The notes: generated from the letters alone by a model not told the origin. DNA of 64,000 bases from Streptomyces sp. NBC_00091 (GCF_026343185.1 NZ_JAPEMA010000001.1:2666001-2730000); one strand, 5' to 3'. Shown: positions 41,620 to 50,331, counted from the first letter of the stretch. A program made the numbers and translations.

Positions 41620-42444
41620 TCAGTCGTGACGGGCGAGCTTGGCCGCGGAGACGAGCAGGACCACGGCCAGCACAGGGATGAGGACCACGTCGGGGAACAC
41701 GCCGAGCAGTAGCCCGCCCAGGACGGCGCCGGTGATCGAGCCTGCGGCCATGATCGCGGTGAAGCGGAGGCTGGCGCCCAGGACAGCGAAGCTGCCGTCA
41801 CGGCTGTAGCGAGCGAACGCGACCAGCATGGTCGGCAGGGAGACCAGCAGGGAGAGGCTTCCGGCGGTCTTGATGTCCTCGCCGAATAGCAACACGATCG
41901 TCGGGATCAGCAGCTCGCCCCCTGCGACACCCATGATCGCGGCAACGACGCCGATGCCGAACCCAGCCGCGACTCCGGCGGGGATCTGGGCCCAGAGCGG
42001 CAGCGCGAGGGCGTCCAGGGTGGTGGTGTGGGTGAGGACCAGGGCGGCCGCCATGAGGACCATCAGCGAGGCCAGCACCTTGTAGAGGGTGGAGCTGCGC
42101 ATGCGCACCGCCCAGCTCGCTCCGGCCCAGGCCCCGAGGAGACTGCCGGCCAGCAGGTTGACCGCGACCGGCCAGCGGGCCGCCACCTCGGCCGCCGGAA
42201 CCGCCGAGAGGCGGGCGGGCAGCGCGACCAGGACCACGACCAGGCTCATCGCCTTGTTCAGGATCACTGCCGAGAGCGCCGCGAATCCGAACAGACCGAT
42301 CAGCAGGGGCAGCCGGAATTCCGCGCCGCCCAGCCCGATCATCCCGCCCAGAACACCGATCGCCGCTCCCGTACCGAACACCATGGGTGCCGATCTCGTG
42401 GAGCGGAGAGGGACGAGGCTCCGGTCAGTGTCCACGATGGGCAT
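41620..42444 (-). CDS. TauE/SafE (TSUP) family sulfite/sulfonate exporter
   Basis: The 274-residue membrane protein has about eight helices and the duplicated TSUP signature: FGTGAAIGVLGGMIGLGGAEFRLPLL near the N-terminus, and AGFGIGVVAAIMGVAGGELLIPTIVLLFG in the second half. Family members export sulfite, sulfoacetate or related anions. The best start is ATG 42444; ATG 42384 (MVFGTGAAIG) would omit 20 polar residues. No rhodanese or sulfur gene adjoins it; it lies in the accessory segment. Confidence 0.85.
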   Translation of the reverse strand: MPIVDTDRSLVPLRSTRSAPMVFGTGAAIGVLGGMIGLGGAEFRLPLLIGLFGFAALSAVILNKAMSLVVVLVALPARLSAVPAAEVAARWPVAVNLLAGSLLGAWAGASWAVRMRSSTLYKVLASLMVLMAAALVLTHTTTLDALALPLWAQIPAGVAAGFGIGVVAAIMGVAGGELLIPTIVLLFGEDIKTAGSLSLLVSLPTMLVAFARYSRDGSFAVLGASLRFTAIMAAGSITGAVLGGLLLGVFPDVVLIPVLAVVLLVSAAKLARHD

Positions 42445-42774
42445 CCTCGCTGGTCATGGATCCGTTCGCTACGACTTGGCCCCAGCTTCGAGGAATGCCA
42501 CCGAGTACCCGCTGCGGACTTGTCAGGACCTCCGACTACCGGGTTCGGCCCGTTCACTCGGCTCTGCCCAGCACGCTCGGTGCTGTCGGGACTTCTTGTG
42601 GACAAAGCCACGGTGCGGCTGCTGTTGAGCTTGTAGACGTGTTGGAGGGCGAACTAGAGCCGTGCCGCCGTTTTCGGGCGCCTTCCTGTCGGAGAACGGT
42701 GATGGCTTTAAACCCCAGTCATAAAGTGCACTACTCGCGTAGCGTGTCATAGGGTGACCGGCTTGTGACGGGGG
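42445..42774. other. Non-coding stretch upstream of the TnpB-like gene
   Basis: This 330-nt stretch is less GC-rich than its surroundings. It holds an isolated DnaA box (TGTGGACAA at 42597-42605) and, near 42705-42750, an AT-rich patch (GGCTTTAAACC, CATAAAGTGCACTAC) with a small imperfect hairpin CTAC-TCGC-GTAG at 42730-42741. The latter could be the left end of the IS200/IS605-type element, but I cannot define the boundary. No credible gene. Confidence 0.4.
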
Positions 42775-42777
42775 GTG

Positions 42778-44795
42778 ATGGTCGTGCGGGCTGTTCAGAC
42801 GCAGCGGAGGTTCCGGGGGAAGAACAAGGCTCCGAAGTGGAAGAAGCCTGAGGACGGGCGGGTGTCGGTGATGGTGTTGCCGCTGGCCGTCACGGACCCC
42901 GCCGACCTGGCCCGGCTGGAGAAGCTGTTCGGAGCAATGTGGAGCATCAAGCGGGCCGTCCAGCGTGATGCCCGTGCCAAGATCGATGCGTACTGGGCCG
43001 CCAAGAACGAGCGTGACGAGCACGGGGCGAAGGCCGTGCGGGAACGTCTCGGCCTGTCCCGTGAGGCCCTGGAGCGGTGTGCGTACAAGCACCTCGAATC
43101 CTCCGGGCACTTGAAGCACCACGTCTCGAAGGCCCTGGCGATGCACATGGCCGACGAGGTGTGGAACGGAGTCCAGCGCCACCTGTTCCCCGACAACTCG
43201 GGCAAGCGGCACGGCCGTCCGAAGGCCGGCCGCTGGCACGACTACACCCGCATTCCCGGCCGCGCCCGCTCCCACACCACCGACCGCAAGTGGGAGACCT
43301 TCCGCCTGGTCGGCAGCCTCCACGGCCACACCATGGCCTACACCGACGGCGGGCGGCACACCCTGATGCAGCCGCGCCGGATGCCAGCGCCGGGCACGCC
43401 GCGCAGCGAGGTGCCCACCGGCAAGACCTCCGCGTCAGGAAAGCCGGGCACACGCAAGGCGACCTGGTGGGACCACACCGGACCGCTCGCCGTGGTGTTC
43501 GCGGGCGGACCCGACTCCGGCCGGGGTGACCTCGTTCTCCCGGTGCGCATCCCGCAGCGGCCGGGCCAGTGGGCACGTGTCGAACACTTCCTCGCCAATC
43601 CCGGCCGCTGGCACAAGGTCGATCTCGTCCGCCGCCGCAAGGCGTCCGCGCCGGGCGGCTGGGTGTACGAGGCGCACCTGATGATCCTCGGCCCCGGATA
43701 CACCGCTCCGGCCGTACGCGCCATGCGTGAGCAGGCCGCCGCCATGGACCGGATCGGCGGGGTGGACGGCAACGTTTCCAACGTCTCCGTCGTCTCCCTG
43801 CCCGCCAGCCTGGACGCCGCCAAGGGAGCCCCGGTCTCCACCGAGATCACTCTCAGCCCCGAGGAACGGGCGCTTCTGGAGCGGGAGGCGAAGAAGCGGC
43901 GCAGCCGTGCCAGGGCGCTGGAGCGTTCCCGCCGGGCGACGAACACCGCACAGTACGGGCTGTCGAAGAAGCAGGCCCGACGTGCGGAGCAGCGGACGGC
44001 CAAGGGACTCAAGCCCAAGACCGTCACCGTGCCGGGCGGTGCGCGTGCCGCCCGCGTCGATGGGGTGCCGAAGCAGGCGTTCCGCCGTGACCGGCTCTCC
44101 ACGGGCTACCGGGATTTGCGCGCCCGCCAGGCCGAATCCGCTGCCTCCGCCGCCGAACACCGCAGCCACCGCGCCGCCTCCTCGCCCGGCAGATCATCGC
44201 CGCCCACGGCCCCGTGCTCGTGGTCGAGGACTGCGACATCCGCACCTGGTACCGGCTGTGGGGCAAGCGCCTCTCCCAGACCACCCCCGGCCTGCTCATC
44301 GCCGCCCTGGACCGCGAATGCCAGGCAGCGGGCGGCAGGCTCGTACGCGCCTCCACCTGGTCCACGACCCTTTCCCAGCACTGCCTGTGCGGCGAGCGCG
44401 TCTCCAAGACCCTGCGGGACCGCGAGCACCAGTGCACCGCCTGCGGCCTCGCAGGGAAGCGGGACCTCGTGTCCGCAGCCCTGGCGGCGTTCGTCCGCTT
44501 CGCCGACGTGGACGACCCCAAGACCGCGTACCTGGACACCACCTCGTCCCGGCACGCACAGATCGTTTTCGCACAAGGGCTGGAAGGAGCCCTGCGGGAG
44601 TCAACCGCACCGAGCCAGACCACCGTTCGCGGTGCTGGTCATGCGGCAGTTCCACGGCAACGCCGTGGAACCTCTGCTCCCCGAACCGCCGGACGGCGGT
44701 CCCGAGCAACCCCGGATGAGCCACGCCCCAAGCGTGACCACGCCGGAAAGCCCGGACACCGCCCCGGCCGCAACCCGCAGCTCACCTCCTGGTGA
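42778..44795 (+). pseudogene. TnpB-like RNA-guided nuclease gene, broken by one frameshift
   Basis: Read through one shift, the product has about 670 residues. Frame one carries the N-terminal part (MVVRAVQTQRRFRGKNKAPK) and RuvC-I Asp330 in GGVDGNVSNVSV. The second frame resumes with LLARQIIAAHGPVLVVEDCDIR (RuvC-II Glu), then RASTWSTTLSQHC, a zinc ribbon CLC...CTAC, and RuvC-III Asp in GKRDLVSAALAAF. The break lies near 44170-44176 in CGCGCCGCC, consistent with loss of one base. All three acidic residues remain. The length exceeds ordinary TnpB (about 400 residues) and approaches small Cas12 proteins. A sequencing error in the GC run is possible. Confidence 0.75.
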
Positions 44796-44802
44796 ACTGC
44801 GG
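44649..44802 (+). other. Hairpin series at the 3' end of the TnpB-like gene (candidate omega-RNA/right end)
   Basis: Four stems follow in order: GTTCCACGGC/GCCGTGGAAC with loop AAC (44649-44671, 10 bp), ACCGCC/GGCGGT (44685-44700), CACGC/GCGTG (44722-44736), and CCGCAG-C-TCACC with GGTGA-A-CTGCGG around TCCT (44775-44802, 11 bp plus one mismatch). Guide RNAs of TnpB elements are made from exactly this position, overlapping the gene's 3' end and stopping at the right end. RNA function is inference. Confidence 0.5.
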
Positions 44803-44810
44803 ATCAAGTC

Positions 44811-45350
44811 TTAGAGGTACGGGCCCGAGCGGATGGCGCCGTGGGGGCCCTCTTCGTCGTCCTCGTGCGAGCCGCCCGGCGGAAGGGCGCGCCGCATCTG
44901 TTCCAGCTGGGCCCGCGCCGCCATCTGCTGCGCGAACAGGGCCGTCTGGATCCCGTGGAAGAGGCCCTCCAGCCAGCCCACCAACTGCGCCTGCGCGATC
45001 CGCAGTTCCGCCTCGGAGGGGACCGCCTCCTCGGTGAACGGCAGGGAGAGGCGCTCCAGTTCCTCGACCAGTTCCGGCGCCAGGCCGTCTTCCAGTTCCT
45101 TCACCGACGCCGCGTGGATGCCCTTGAGGCGGACCCGGCTGGCCTCGTCCAGAGGTGCGGCGCGGACTTCTTCCAGAAGTTGCTTGATCATGCTGCCGAT
45201 GCGCATGACCTTGGCGGGCTGTTCGACCATCTCCGTCACTGGGACCTCGCGCGACTCGTCATCGGTGCCGCCGACCGCCTTCCCGTCCTGTCCCACGATC
45301 AGTACGTGCGGGGGGCTGTCCTGCGACCGTTCACTCCTCGGCATCTCCAT
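44811..45350 (-). CDS. bpa: Bacterial proteasome activator Bpa
   Basis: ATG 45350 gives 179 residues; ATG 45344 and 45368 are alternatives. The helical core (VMRIGSMIKQLLEEVRAAPLDEASRVRLKGIHAASVKELEDGL ... AELRIAQAQLVGWLEGLFHGIQTALFAQQ) is characteristic of Bpa, which forms a dodecameric ring on the 20S proteasome. The terminal GPYL corresponds to the GQYL docking tail of the mycobacterial protein. It promotes ATP-independent degradation of unfolded proteins. The TnpB element ends directly at its stop codon without disrupting it. Confidence 0.92.
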   Translation of the reverse strand: MEMPRSERSQDSPPHVLIVGQDGKAVGGTDDESREVPVTEMVEQPAKVMRIGSMIKQLLEEVRAAPLDEASRVRLKGIHAASVKELEDGLAPELVEELERLSLPFTEEAVPSEAELRIAQAQLVGWLEGLFHGIQTALFAQQMAARAQLEQMRRALPPGGSHEDDEEGPHGAIRSGPYL

Positions 45351-45388
45351 GCCGTCATTCTCTCGCACACCTGCGTCCTCACACGGTG

Positions 45389-45426
45389 TGCCCCCGTACG
45401 GGCGTGATCCACCCTGTACGGGGGCA
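45389..45426 (-). terminator. Hairpin terminator after the ABC exporter operon
   Basis: An 11-bp perfect stem (45389-45399 with 45416-45426, TGCCCCCGTAC/GTACGGGGGCA) begins 6 nt past the permease stop in the minus direction. It separates the exporter operon from bpa. Confidence 0.75.
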
Positions 45427-45432
45427 GCGACC

Positions 45433-48306
45433 TCAGCCGGCCGTCCGCCGGGCCAGCGCCCCGCTCGACTTCGTGACCAGCGCGGCCAGCAGCGCCGCGC
45501 CCAGCGGGACGAGGACCAGCAGTCCGGCGAGCGTCCCCCACGGCACCGCGATCGGCACGTACAGCTCGGTGTCCCGCACCGCGGTGTAGCCCATGTCGAT
45601 GCCGTTCTCGATGAGCCGCAGTTCCTCCCGCTTCTGGGTGAGCCGCAGTCCGACCGCCGGCAGGATCCCGGCCGCCGAGCCGAGGACGACGCCCATCAGG
45701 GCCACGACCCCGCACTGGAAGCCGCTGAGCGTGCGCCGCACGCGCGGGGCCGCGCCGACCGCCGCCAGGGTCTTCAGGTCGGCCTCGGAGTCCGCCTGGG
45801 CCAGGCCGGTCGCGATGCCGGCGGCGCCGATGGTGACCAGGCCGGCGAAGACGCTGAGGGCGAGCAGGCCCAGGGTGCTCTGCTCCTGGTAGCCCTCCTC
45901 GATCTCGACCTGGGCGTCGGCGCCCATCCGGTCGACCTCCCCGTCCAGCCGCTGGCGCTGTTGGCTGCTCGCCTTCCCGTCGAGGCTGAAGTACGCGCCG
46001 GCCGGGGCCGTCGCGAGGCCGGCGGCCCGGGCGGCGGCGGGCGGCAGGACCAGTTGGACGCCCCAGGCCTCGGTGGTGTCGGGCGCCTGGTGGACGGCGA
46101 GCGCCCGGTCCTGGCCGGGCGGGTCGGCGCGCTTGGCGGAGGCCTCCTCGGCGCCGGCCGCGTCGGTGACGATCCGCAGGGTGACCTTCCCGTCCTTGAC
46201 CTGGTTGCGGTCGAAGGAGACGGGCCGGCCCGCCTTCAGGGCCGCCGCGGAGCCGGGGTCGCCGATCGCGAGGACCTCCATCAGCTTCTCGTCGGCGACG
46301 ACGATGTCGAAGGGGGCGCCGAAGGGGGCGCCGAACGTCCGTACCTTGCACCGCGGGTCCTGCCGCAGTTCGCGTATCCGCTCCGGCGGGAAGGCGGACG
46401 CGCCGTGCTCGGCCTCGGAGAGCGGGCAGCGCTGTTCCTTCGGGACGATGACCGCGACCCGGCCGCAGCCCGGTTCCGCGGAGCGCTCCGAGCAGTTCGG
46501 GCTGCCCACGACCAGCCGGTCCACATCGGCCCGTACCGCCACCGGCAGGTTCTTCGAGACGGCGTCGCGCAGCGCGGGCACGTCCTTGTGGCCGCTGGGG
46601 TCACCGCTCGTCAGGTAGCCGGCGTTGTCCGGGAGTGCGGCGGTGTACTCGTGCCGGTACTGGACCTCCCGGCTGTGCTGGTACGTGGACACCGCGACCG
46701 TTCCCGCGACGGCGGCCAGTACGGCGGCCACGGCCGGAGCCGTACGCCCCCGGTTGCGGACGGCGTCGCGCAGGGCGAGCCGCGGCGACAGCGGCAGCCA
46801 CCGCCCGAGCCGCCCGAACAGGCCGACCAGCACGGGGGTGAGGGCGACGATGCCCAGCTCGGCGATGGCGCTGCCGCCCATGACGAGGGTGGGGCTGACC
46901 CGGAACCGGGTTCCGTAGAGGGCGATCGCGGCGCCGCCGGCGACGGCCAGGAGCCCGAGAACGGGCAGCACCCGGTTGGCCCGGCGCACGCCGCGGCGGC
47001 CGGTGAGGGAGGCCAGCACGGTCTGCCGGGAGGCGGTGACGGCGGGGACGAGCGCGGCCAGCAGGCCGGTCACGACGGCGACCAGGGCGATGCCCAGCAG
47101 TTCCAGCGGACGCACCTCGAAGCCGCCGAAACGGGCGCCGAGTTTCTCCTCCAGCAGGGGCCGCAGCCCGACGGTGAGGGCCACTCCGATCGCGGTGCCG
47201 GCGACGGCGGCGACGGCTCCGATCACCAGGCCGCCGGAGAGCACGACGGCCCGGATGTGCCGCCGGTCGCCGCCGTTGGCGCCGACCAGGCCCAGCTGCC
47301 GACGGGAGCGCCGGGCGCCGACCGCGAAGGCGGGTCCGGCGAGCAGGCAGATCTCCAGCATGGCGAGGCCGACGACGGTGACCAGCACGGCCCGCTCGGT
47401 CAGCTTGCCCTCCCCGCCCATGAGCTCCAGCTGCTCCTTGGGCTGCTGCTCGAACAGCGGCACCTCGGAATCGGCCGGCCGGTGCAGGAACACCGTGCGG
47501 GAGAGGACGAGCGCGCCCCGGGTGTTGGCCGCCTTGACCATGTTCCACGTGAAACCATCGCCGCCGACCGCGACGAGGTAGGTGGTCCGCGGGGTCATCG
47601 GGGGCGCCCCGGTGGCCGTGAGGGCCTTGTCGAGCGGGGCGAGCAGGGTGCCGGGCAGCGCGAGCAGTTCGGGGTGGGAGAGCTTGTCGGGCATCTCGTA
47701 CGAGCCCACGATCCTGTACGGGGCCGGGGAGCCGCGCGGGGTCGCGGAGGAGCCCACGTGCAGGCCGGAGGCCTCCAGGAAGGCGTTGGTGGCGACGACC
47801 TCGCCCGGGCCCCGCGGCATCCGGCCCCGGTCGAGGGTGACCAGACCCCGGGTCAGCGGGTCGTGCACGTCCAGCTCGCGCAGGTCGGTCTGGAGCAGCC
47901 CGTGCGCGGTGTGCACCTTGGCGTGGCCCCGGACGTCCTCGGTGGCCCGGATCCCGGGCGGGAGCGCGGACTTCAGCGGCGGACGGTCCTGCGCCTTGCC
48001 GGGCCGGTACTTGTCGTAGCCGCCGACCGGCGCGTACTGCTCGCCGTTGGGGTGCTGGTAGATCGGCCCGGCCAGGCCGGAGGGGCTGATCCGGGCGTCG
48101 GCGGCGCCGAGCTCACGGGTCATCCGCTGGTCGGGGGAGAGTTCCGCGCTGCGCACCGTGAGGTCGATGGCGCTCATCCCGACGATGGGCAGGGCGAGCA
48201 TGGCGAGGACGAGGGCGCTGCGGCCCTTGGCGCGCCAGGCGTCGCGGCGGGCTATTCGCAGGGCCGCGATCCAGGAGTGGTACCAGGCGGTGAGCGGGGA
48301 GGTCAC
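45433..48306 (-). CDS. ABC transporter permease, FtsX-like (MacB/LolC-type)
   Basis: GTG 48306 overlaps the ATPase stop (GTGA) and gives 957 residues; the frame stays open far upstream only because of GC. There is one N-terminal helix (SALVLAMLALPIVGMSAID), a large extracytoplasmic domain, three helices of a first FtsX domain (about 310-450), further helices in the middle, a second extracytoplasmic domain, and three terminal helices (VTIGAAGIATGLA, CGVVALMGVVLGSAAGILPAVG, LAGLLVLVPLGAALLAALV). With the adjacent ATPase it forms an exporter or mechanotransmission complex. A parS-like site lies inside the gene (47542). Confidence 0.9.
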   Translation of the reverse strand: MTSPLTAWYHSWIAALRIARRDAWRAKGRSALVLAMLALPIVGMSAIDLTVRSAELSPDQRMTRELGAADARISPSGLAGPIYQHPNGEQYAPVGGYDKYRPGKAQDRPPLKSALPPGIRATEDVRGHAKVHTAHGLLQTDLRELDVHDPLTRGLVTLDRGRMPRGPGEVVATNAFLEASGLHVGSSATPRGSPAPYRIVGSYEMPDKLSHPELLALPGTLLAPLDKALTATGAPPMTPRTTYLVAVGGDGFTWNMVKAANTRGALVLSRTVFLHRPADSEVPLFEQQPKEQLELMGGEGKLTERAVLVTVVGLAMLEICLLAGPAFAVGARRSRRQLGLVGANGGDRRHIRAVVLSGGLVIGAVAAVAGTAIGVALTVGLRPLLEEKLGARFGGFEVRPLELLGIALVAVVTGLLAALVPAVTASRQTVLASLTGRRGVRRANRVLPVLGLLAVAGGAAIALYGTRFRVSPTLVMGGSAIAELGIVALTPVLVGLFGRLGRWLPLSPRLALRDAVRNRGRTAPAVAAVLAAVAGTVAVSTYQHSREVQYRHEYTAALPDNAGYLTSGDPSGHKDVPALRDAVSKNLPVAVRADVDRLVVGSPNCSERSAEPGCGRVAVIVPKEQRCPLSEAEHGASAFPPERIRELRQDPRCKVRTFGAPFGAPFDIVVADEKLMEVLAIGDPGSAAALKAGRPVSFDRNQVKDGKVTLRIVTDAAGAEEASAKRADPPGQDRALAVHQAPDTTEAWGVQLVLPPAAARAAGLATAPAGAYFSLDGKASSQQRQRLDGEVDRMGADAQVEIEEGYQEQSTLGLLALSVFAGLVTIGAAGIATGLAQADSEADLKTLAAVGAAPRVRRTLSGFQCGVVALMGVVLGSAAGILPAVGLRLTQKREELRLIENGIDMGYTAVRDTELYVPIAVPWGTLAGLLVLVPLGAALLAALVTKSSGALARRTAG
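47542..47555. other. parS-like site (one mismatch) inside the ABC permease gene
   Basis: GTTCCACGTGAAAC differs from the parS consensus only at position 4 and is identical to the left parS-like arm at 4638-4651. On the minus strand it encodes the GFTWN stretch of the permease. ParB binding is inference; degenerate sites are known among Streptomyces parS copies. Confidence 0.65.
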
Positions 48307-49052
48307 AGGCCGGCCGCCCGCCCGGTGAGCAGGGAGTCGGCGTGGCTGCGCAGGGTCTCGTCGACGACGCTGCCGTCGCGCAGGAAGACGACCCGGTCCG
48401 CCCAGGCGGCGAACCGGGGTTCGTGCGTGACGAGGATCCCGGCCGCGCCCGCGTCGCAGCGGGAGCGCAGCAGCGCGAGCACGGACTCGCCGGTCTCGGA
48501 GTCGAGGGCGCCGGTGGGCTCGTCGGCCAGGACCAGGCGGCGCTCGCCGACCAGGGCGCGGGAGATGGCCACGCGCTGCTGCTGGCCGCCGGACATCTCG
48601 TCGGGGAAGCGGTCGGCGAGCCGGAGCAGGCCGATTTCCTCCAGCGCGGCGAGGGCGCAGCGGCGGGCCTTGCGGGCGGAGGTCCCGTCGAGTTCGAGGG
48701 GCAGGGCCACGTTCTCGGCGGCGGTGAGGGCCGGGATCAGGTTGTAGTCCTGGAAGACGTAGCCGATGCTGCGGCGGCGCAGCGCGGCCAGCTGCCTGCG
48801 GCCGGCGGTGGTGATGTCGACGCCCTCGACCAGGACGCGGCCGCTGGTGGGGCTGTCGAGCCCGCCGGCGAGGGTGAGCAGGGTGGACTTGCCGGAGCCG
48901 GACGGGCCCATGACGGCGACGAGTTCGCCGGGGTGGACGCTGAGGTCGACCCCGCGCAGGGCGTGCACCTCGGTGGCGCCGCTGCCGTGCGTGCGGACGA
49001 GTCGGTCCAGCTGGAGTACGGGCTGGGAGCTGTGGCTGTGCTGGTCGGGCAT
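48303..49052 (-). CDS. ABC transporter ATP-binding protein
   Basis: The 249-residue ATPase has Walker A GPSGSGKST, Q-loop YVFQDYN, signature MSGGQQQR, Walker B RRLVLADEPTGALD and H-loop THEP. It belongs to the MacB/LolD subfamily, which powers FtsX-type permeases, here the coupled downstream gene. The ATG lies 24 nt downstream of the PadR regulator gene, so all three form one operon. Confidence 0.95.
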   Translation of the reverse strand: MPDQHSHSSQPVLQLDRLVRTHGSGATEVHALRGVDLSVHPGELVAVMGPSGSGKSTLLTLAGGLDSPTSGRVLVEGVDITTAGRRQLAALRRRSIGYVFQDYNLIPALTAAENVALPLELDGTSARKARRCALAALEEIGLLRLADRFPDEMSGGQQQRVAISRALVGERRLVLADEPTGALDSETGESVLALLRSRCDAGAAGILVTHEPRFAAWADRVVFLRDGSVVDETLRSHADSLLTGRAAGL

Positions 49053-49076
49053 GAGGGATCCCCCTGGAACGGTCGT

Positions 49077-49739
49077 TCAGCCGCGCCGCGTGCGGGCGGC
49101 GGGGCTGGTGGTGCCGGTGGTGCCGGTGGTGGCACGGGACGGAGGAGGTTCGGCGGCGCCGGCGTCGGCGTCCGCCCCGGCGGTGGCCGGGCCGAGCGCG
49201 GCCAGCCGGACGAGCCGGGACTCGCAGTGGTCGAGCCAGCGGGCCTCGGCCTCGGTCTGGAAGATCAGCTGTTCCAGGACCAGCAGCCAGGCCAGGTCGT
49301 CGCGTTCGCGCGACGTGCCGCTCTCGATGGCGGCGAGGGCCCGGGCCTTGAGCCGGGTGTAGTCCTGCATCGCCTTGATCGTGGCGTGCCGCTGGGACTG
49401 GATGACGGCGCGGATGTCCACGCCGGGTGCGCCCACGGCCATGGCGAGCTTGATGGACAGCTCGTCGCGGGGCGGGTTGGCACGGTCGACGGGGCGCTCG
49501 TACCACTCGTGCAGTTCGGTGCGTCCGGTGTCGGTGATGGCGTAGAGGGTGTGGCCGGCCGCGTCCTCGCCGCCGGGGGCGACGAGTCCGTCGCGCTCCA
49601 GGCGGGCCAGGGTGGTGTACACCTGCCCGACGTTGAGGGGCCAGGTGGAGCCGGTGCGGGATTCGAACTCGGTGCGCAGCTGGGAGCCGTAGCGGGGGCC
49701 GCGTTCCAGCAGTGCGAGAAGGCCGTGACGGATCGACAT
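49077..49739 (-). CDS. PadR family transcriptional regulator
   Basis: ATG 49739 (MSIRHGLLALLERGPRYGSQL) gives 220 residues; the frame upstream would run through the operator. The PadR winged helix runs through GRxYGSQLRTEFESRTGSTWPLNVGQVY and LARLERDGLVAP, and a C-terminal helical dimerisation domain follows (Vir_C type). A low-complexity tail (SRATTGTTGTTSPAARTRRG) ends it. PadR regulators before ABC exporters usually repress them until a toxic compound binds. Confidence 0.9.
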   Translation of the reverse strand: MSIRHGLLALLERGPRYGSQLRTEFESRTGSTWPLNVGQVYTTLARLERDGLVAPGGEDAAGHTLYAITDTGRTELHEWYERPVDRANPPRDELSIKLAMAVGAPGVDIRAVIQSQRHATIKAMQDYTRLKARALAAIESGTSRERDDLAWLLVLEQLIFQTEAEARWLDHCESRLVRLAALGPATAGADADAGAAEPPPSRATTGTTGTTSPAARTRRG

Positions 49740-49759
49740 ACTCAGTATGTATACCGAGT
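49740..49759. promoter_or_regulatory. PadR-type operator
   Basis: The dyad ACTC-A-GTAT-GT-ATAC-C-GAGT lies directly against the regulator's start codon. It is markedly AT-rich for this genome, and both arms match perfectly. Position and shape fit autoregulation of the padR-ABC operon. Confidence 0.75.
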
Positions 49760-49809
49760 ATGCTCCCTCTCGCAAGCCGCCCCGGCACCTCCGGCCCCGC
49801 GCTCTCCCC

Positions 49810-50331
49810 CTACCGCCCCCGTCGCAGCCGCATGCCCATGTAGCCGAGCCCGAGCCCCATCAGGGCCAGCCCCGTGCCCAGCGGCAGCAGGTGCGCGGCC
49901 AGGTCGGCGGCCCGTTCGTTGGGCTCCGTACCGAGTGCCGTGACCGGGCCGGGCGGGCTCGGGACGGCGCTCGGCGGGGTGACGGGCTCCGGCCGCACCT
50001 GCGGCGGAGGCACCGGGTGGACCGGTCGCACGGGCCGGGAGAGGGCGACGAACTCGGGGCCGACCGGCGCGCCGGCGGGCCGCCCCGGGTGCTCCCGCCC
50101 GACGCCCGCGGCGCTGCCGGCGAGCTCCTCGTAAGCCTCCTGCGGTACCTCCTCGACTGCCTCCGGGAGGTGCTCCCCGTCCCCGTCGTCGGAGCGCGGG
50201 GCCGCGACGGCGCCGGCGGCACGGACAGGGGCGGCGGCGGGGGCGGCGCTCGCCGGCGCGGCGGCCAGCAGCGCGGCGGCGGCCAGCGCGGCCGCGGCCG
50301 TCCGGCGCGGCAGTCGGAGGTGTCGAGTCAC
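49810..50331 (-). CDS. Secreted protein with C-terminal membrane anchor, function unknown
   Basis: GTG 50331, preceded by a strong AGGGGAGGGG site, gives 173 residues. A signal peptide (RHLRLPRRTAAAALAAAALLAAAPASA) is followed by a Pro/Val/Glu-rich low-complexity ectodomain. Near the C-terminus come HLLPLGTGLALMGLGLGYMG and RLRRGR: a short motif, hydrophobic helix and basic tail, the layout of a sortase signal, although LPLGTG is not the usual LAXTG. I recognise no family. Confidence 0.7.
   Translation of the reverse strand: MTRHLRLPRRTAAAALAAAALLAAAPASAAPAAAPVRAAGAVAAPRSDDGDGEHLPEAVEEVPQEAYEELAGSAAGVGREHPGRPAGAPVGPEFVALSRPVRPVHPVPPPQVRPEPVTPPSAVPSPPGPVTALGTEPNERAADLAAHLLPLGTGLALMGLGLGYMGMRLRRGR

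Larger units (their letters stand above)
42700..44810 (+). mobile_element. Single-gene TnpB-type (IS200/IS605-like) element, boundaries approximate
   Basis: The element consists of one tnpB-like gene and a structured 3' end. The right end is marked by the imperfect hairpin at 44775-44802, followed by ATCAAG; IS605-type right ends typically end in a TCAA-like cleavage motif after a hairpin. It lies directly against the bpa stop codon (44811). No tnpA (Y1 transposase) is present, so it would depend on transposase supplied in trans. The left boundary is uncertain. Confidence 0.6.

Noticed and set aside
42775..44814. Single intact 679-codon transposase
   Set aside because: The end of this frame (after about codon 465) turns into Ser/Pro-rich sequence, while the conserved RuvC-II/zinc-ribbon part continues in another frame; hence a frameshift rather than an intact gene.
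44833..48747. Plus-strand open frame of 1304 codons opposite bpa and the ABC permease
   Set aside because: Antisense shadow with Arg/Gly/Ala-rich translation; the minus-strand genes show clear domains and coupled starts.
45433..49788. A single minus-strand open frame of 1451 codons
   Set aside because: It is the permease frame running open through the ATPase and PadR genes because of GC content. The real permease starts at GTG 48306, overlapping the ATPase stop; the upstream part is low-complexity Arg/Pro/His.
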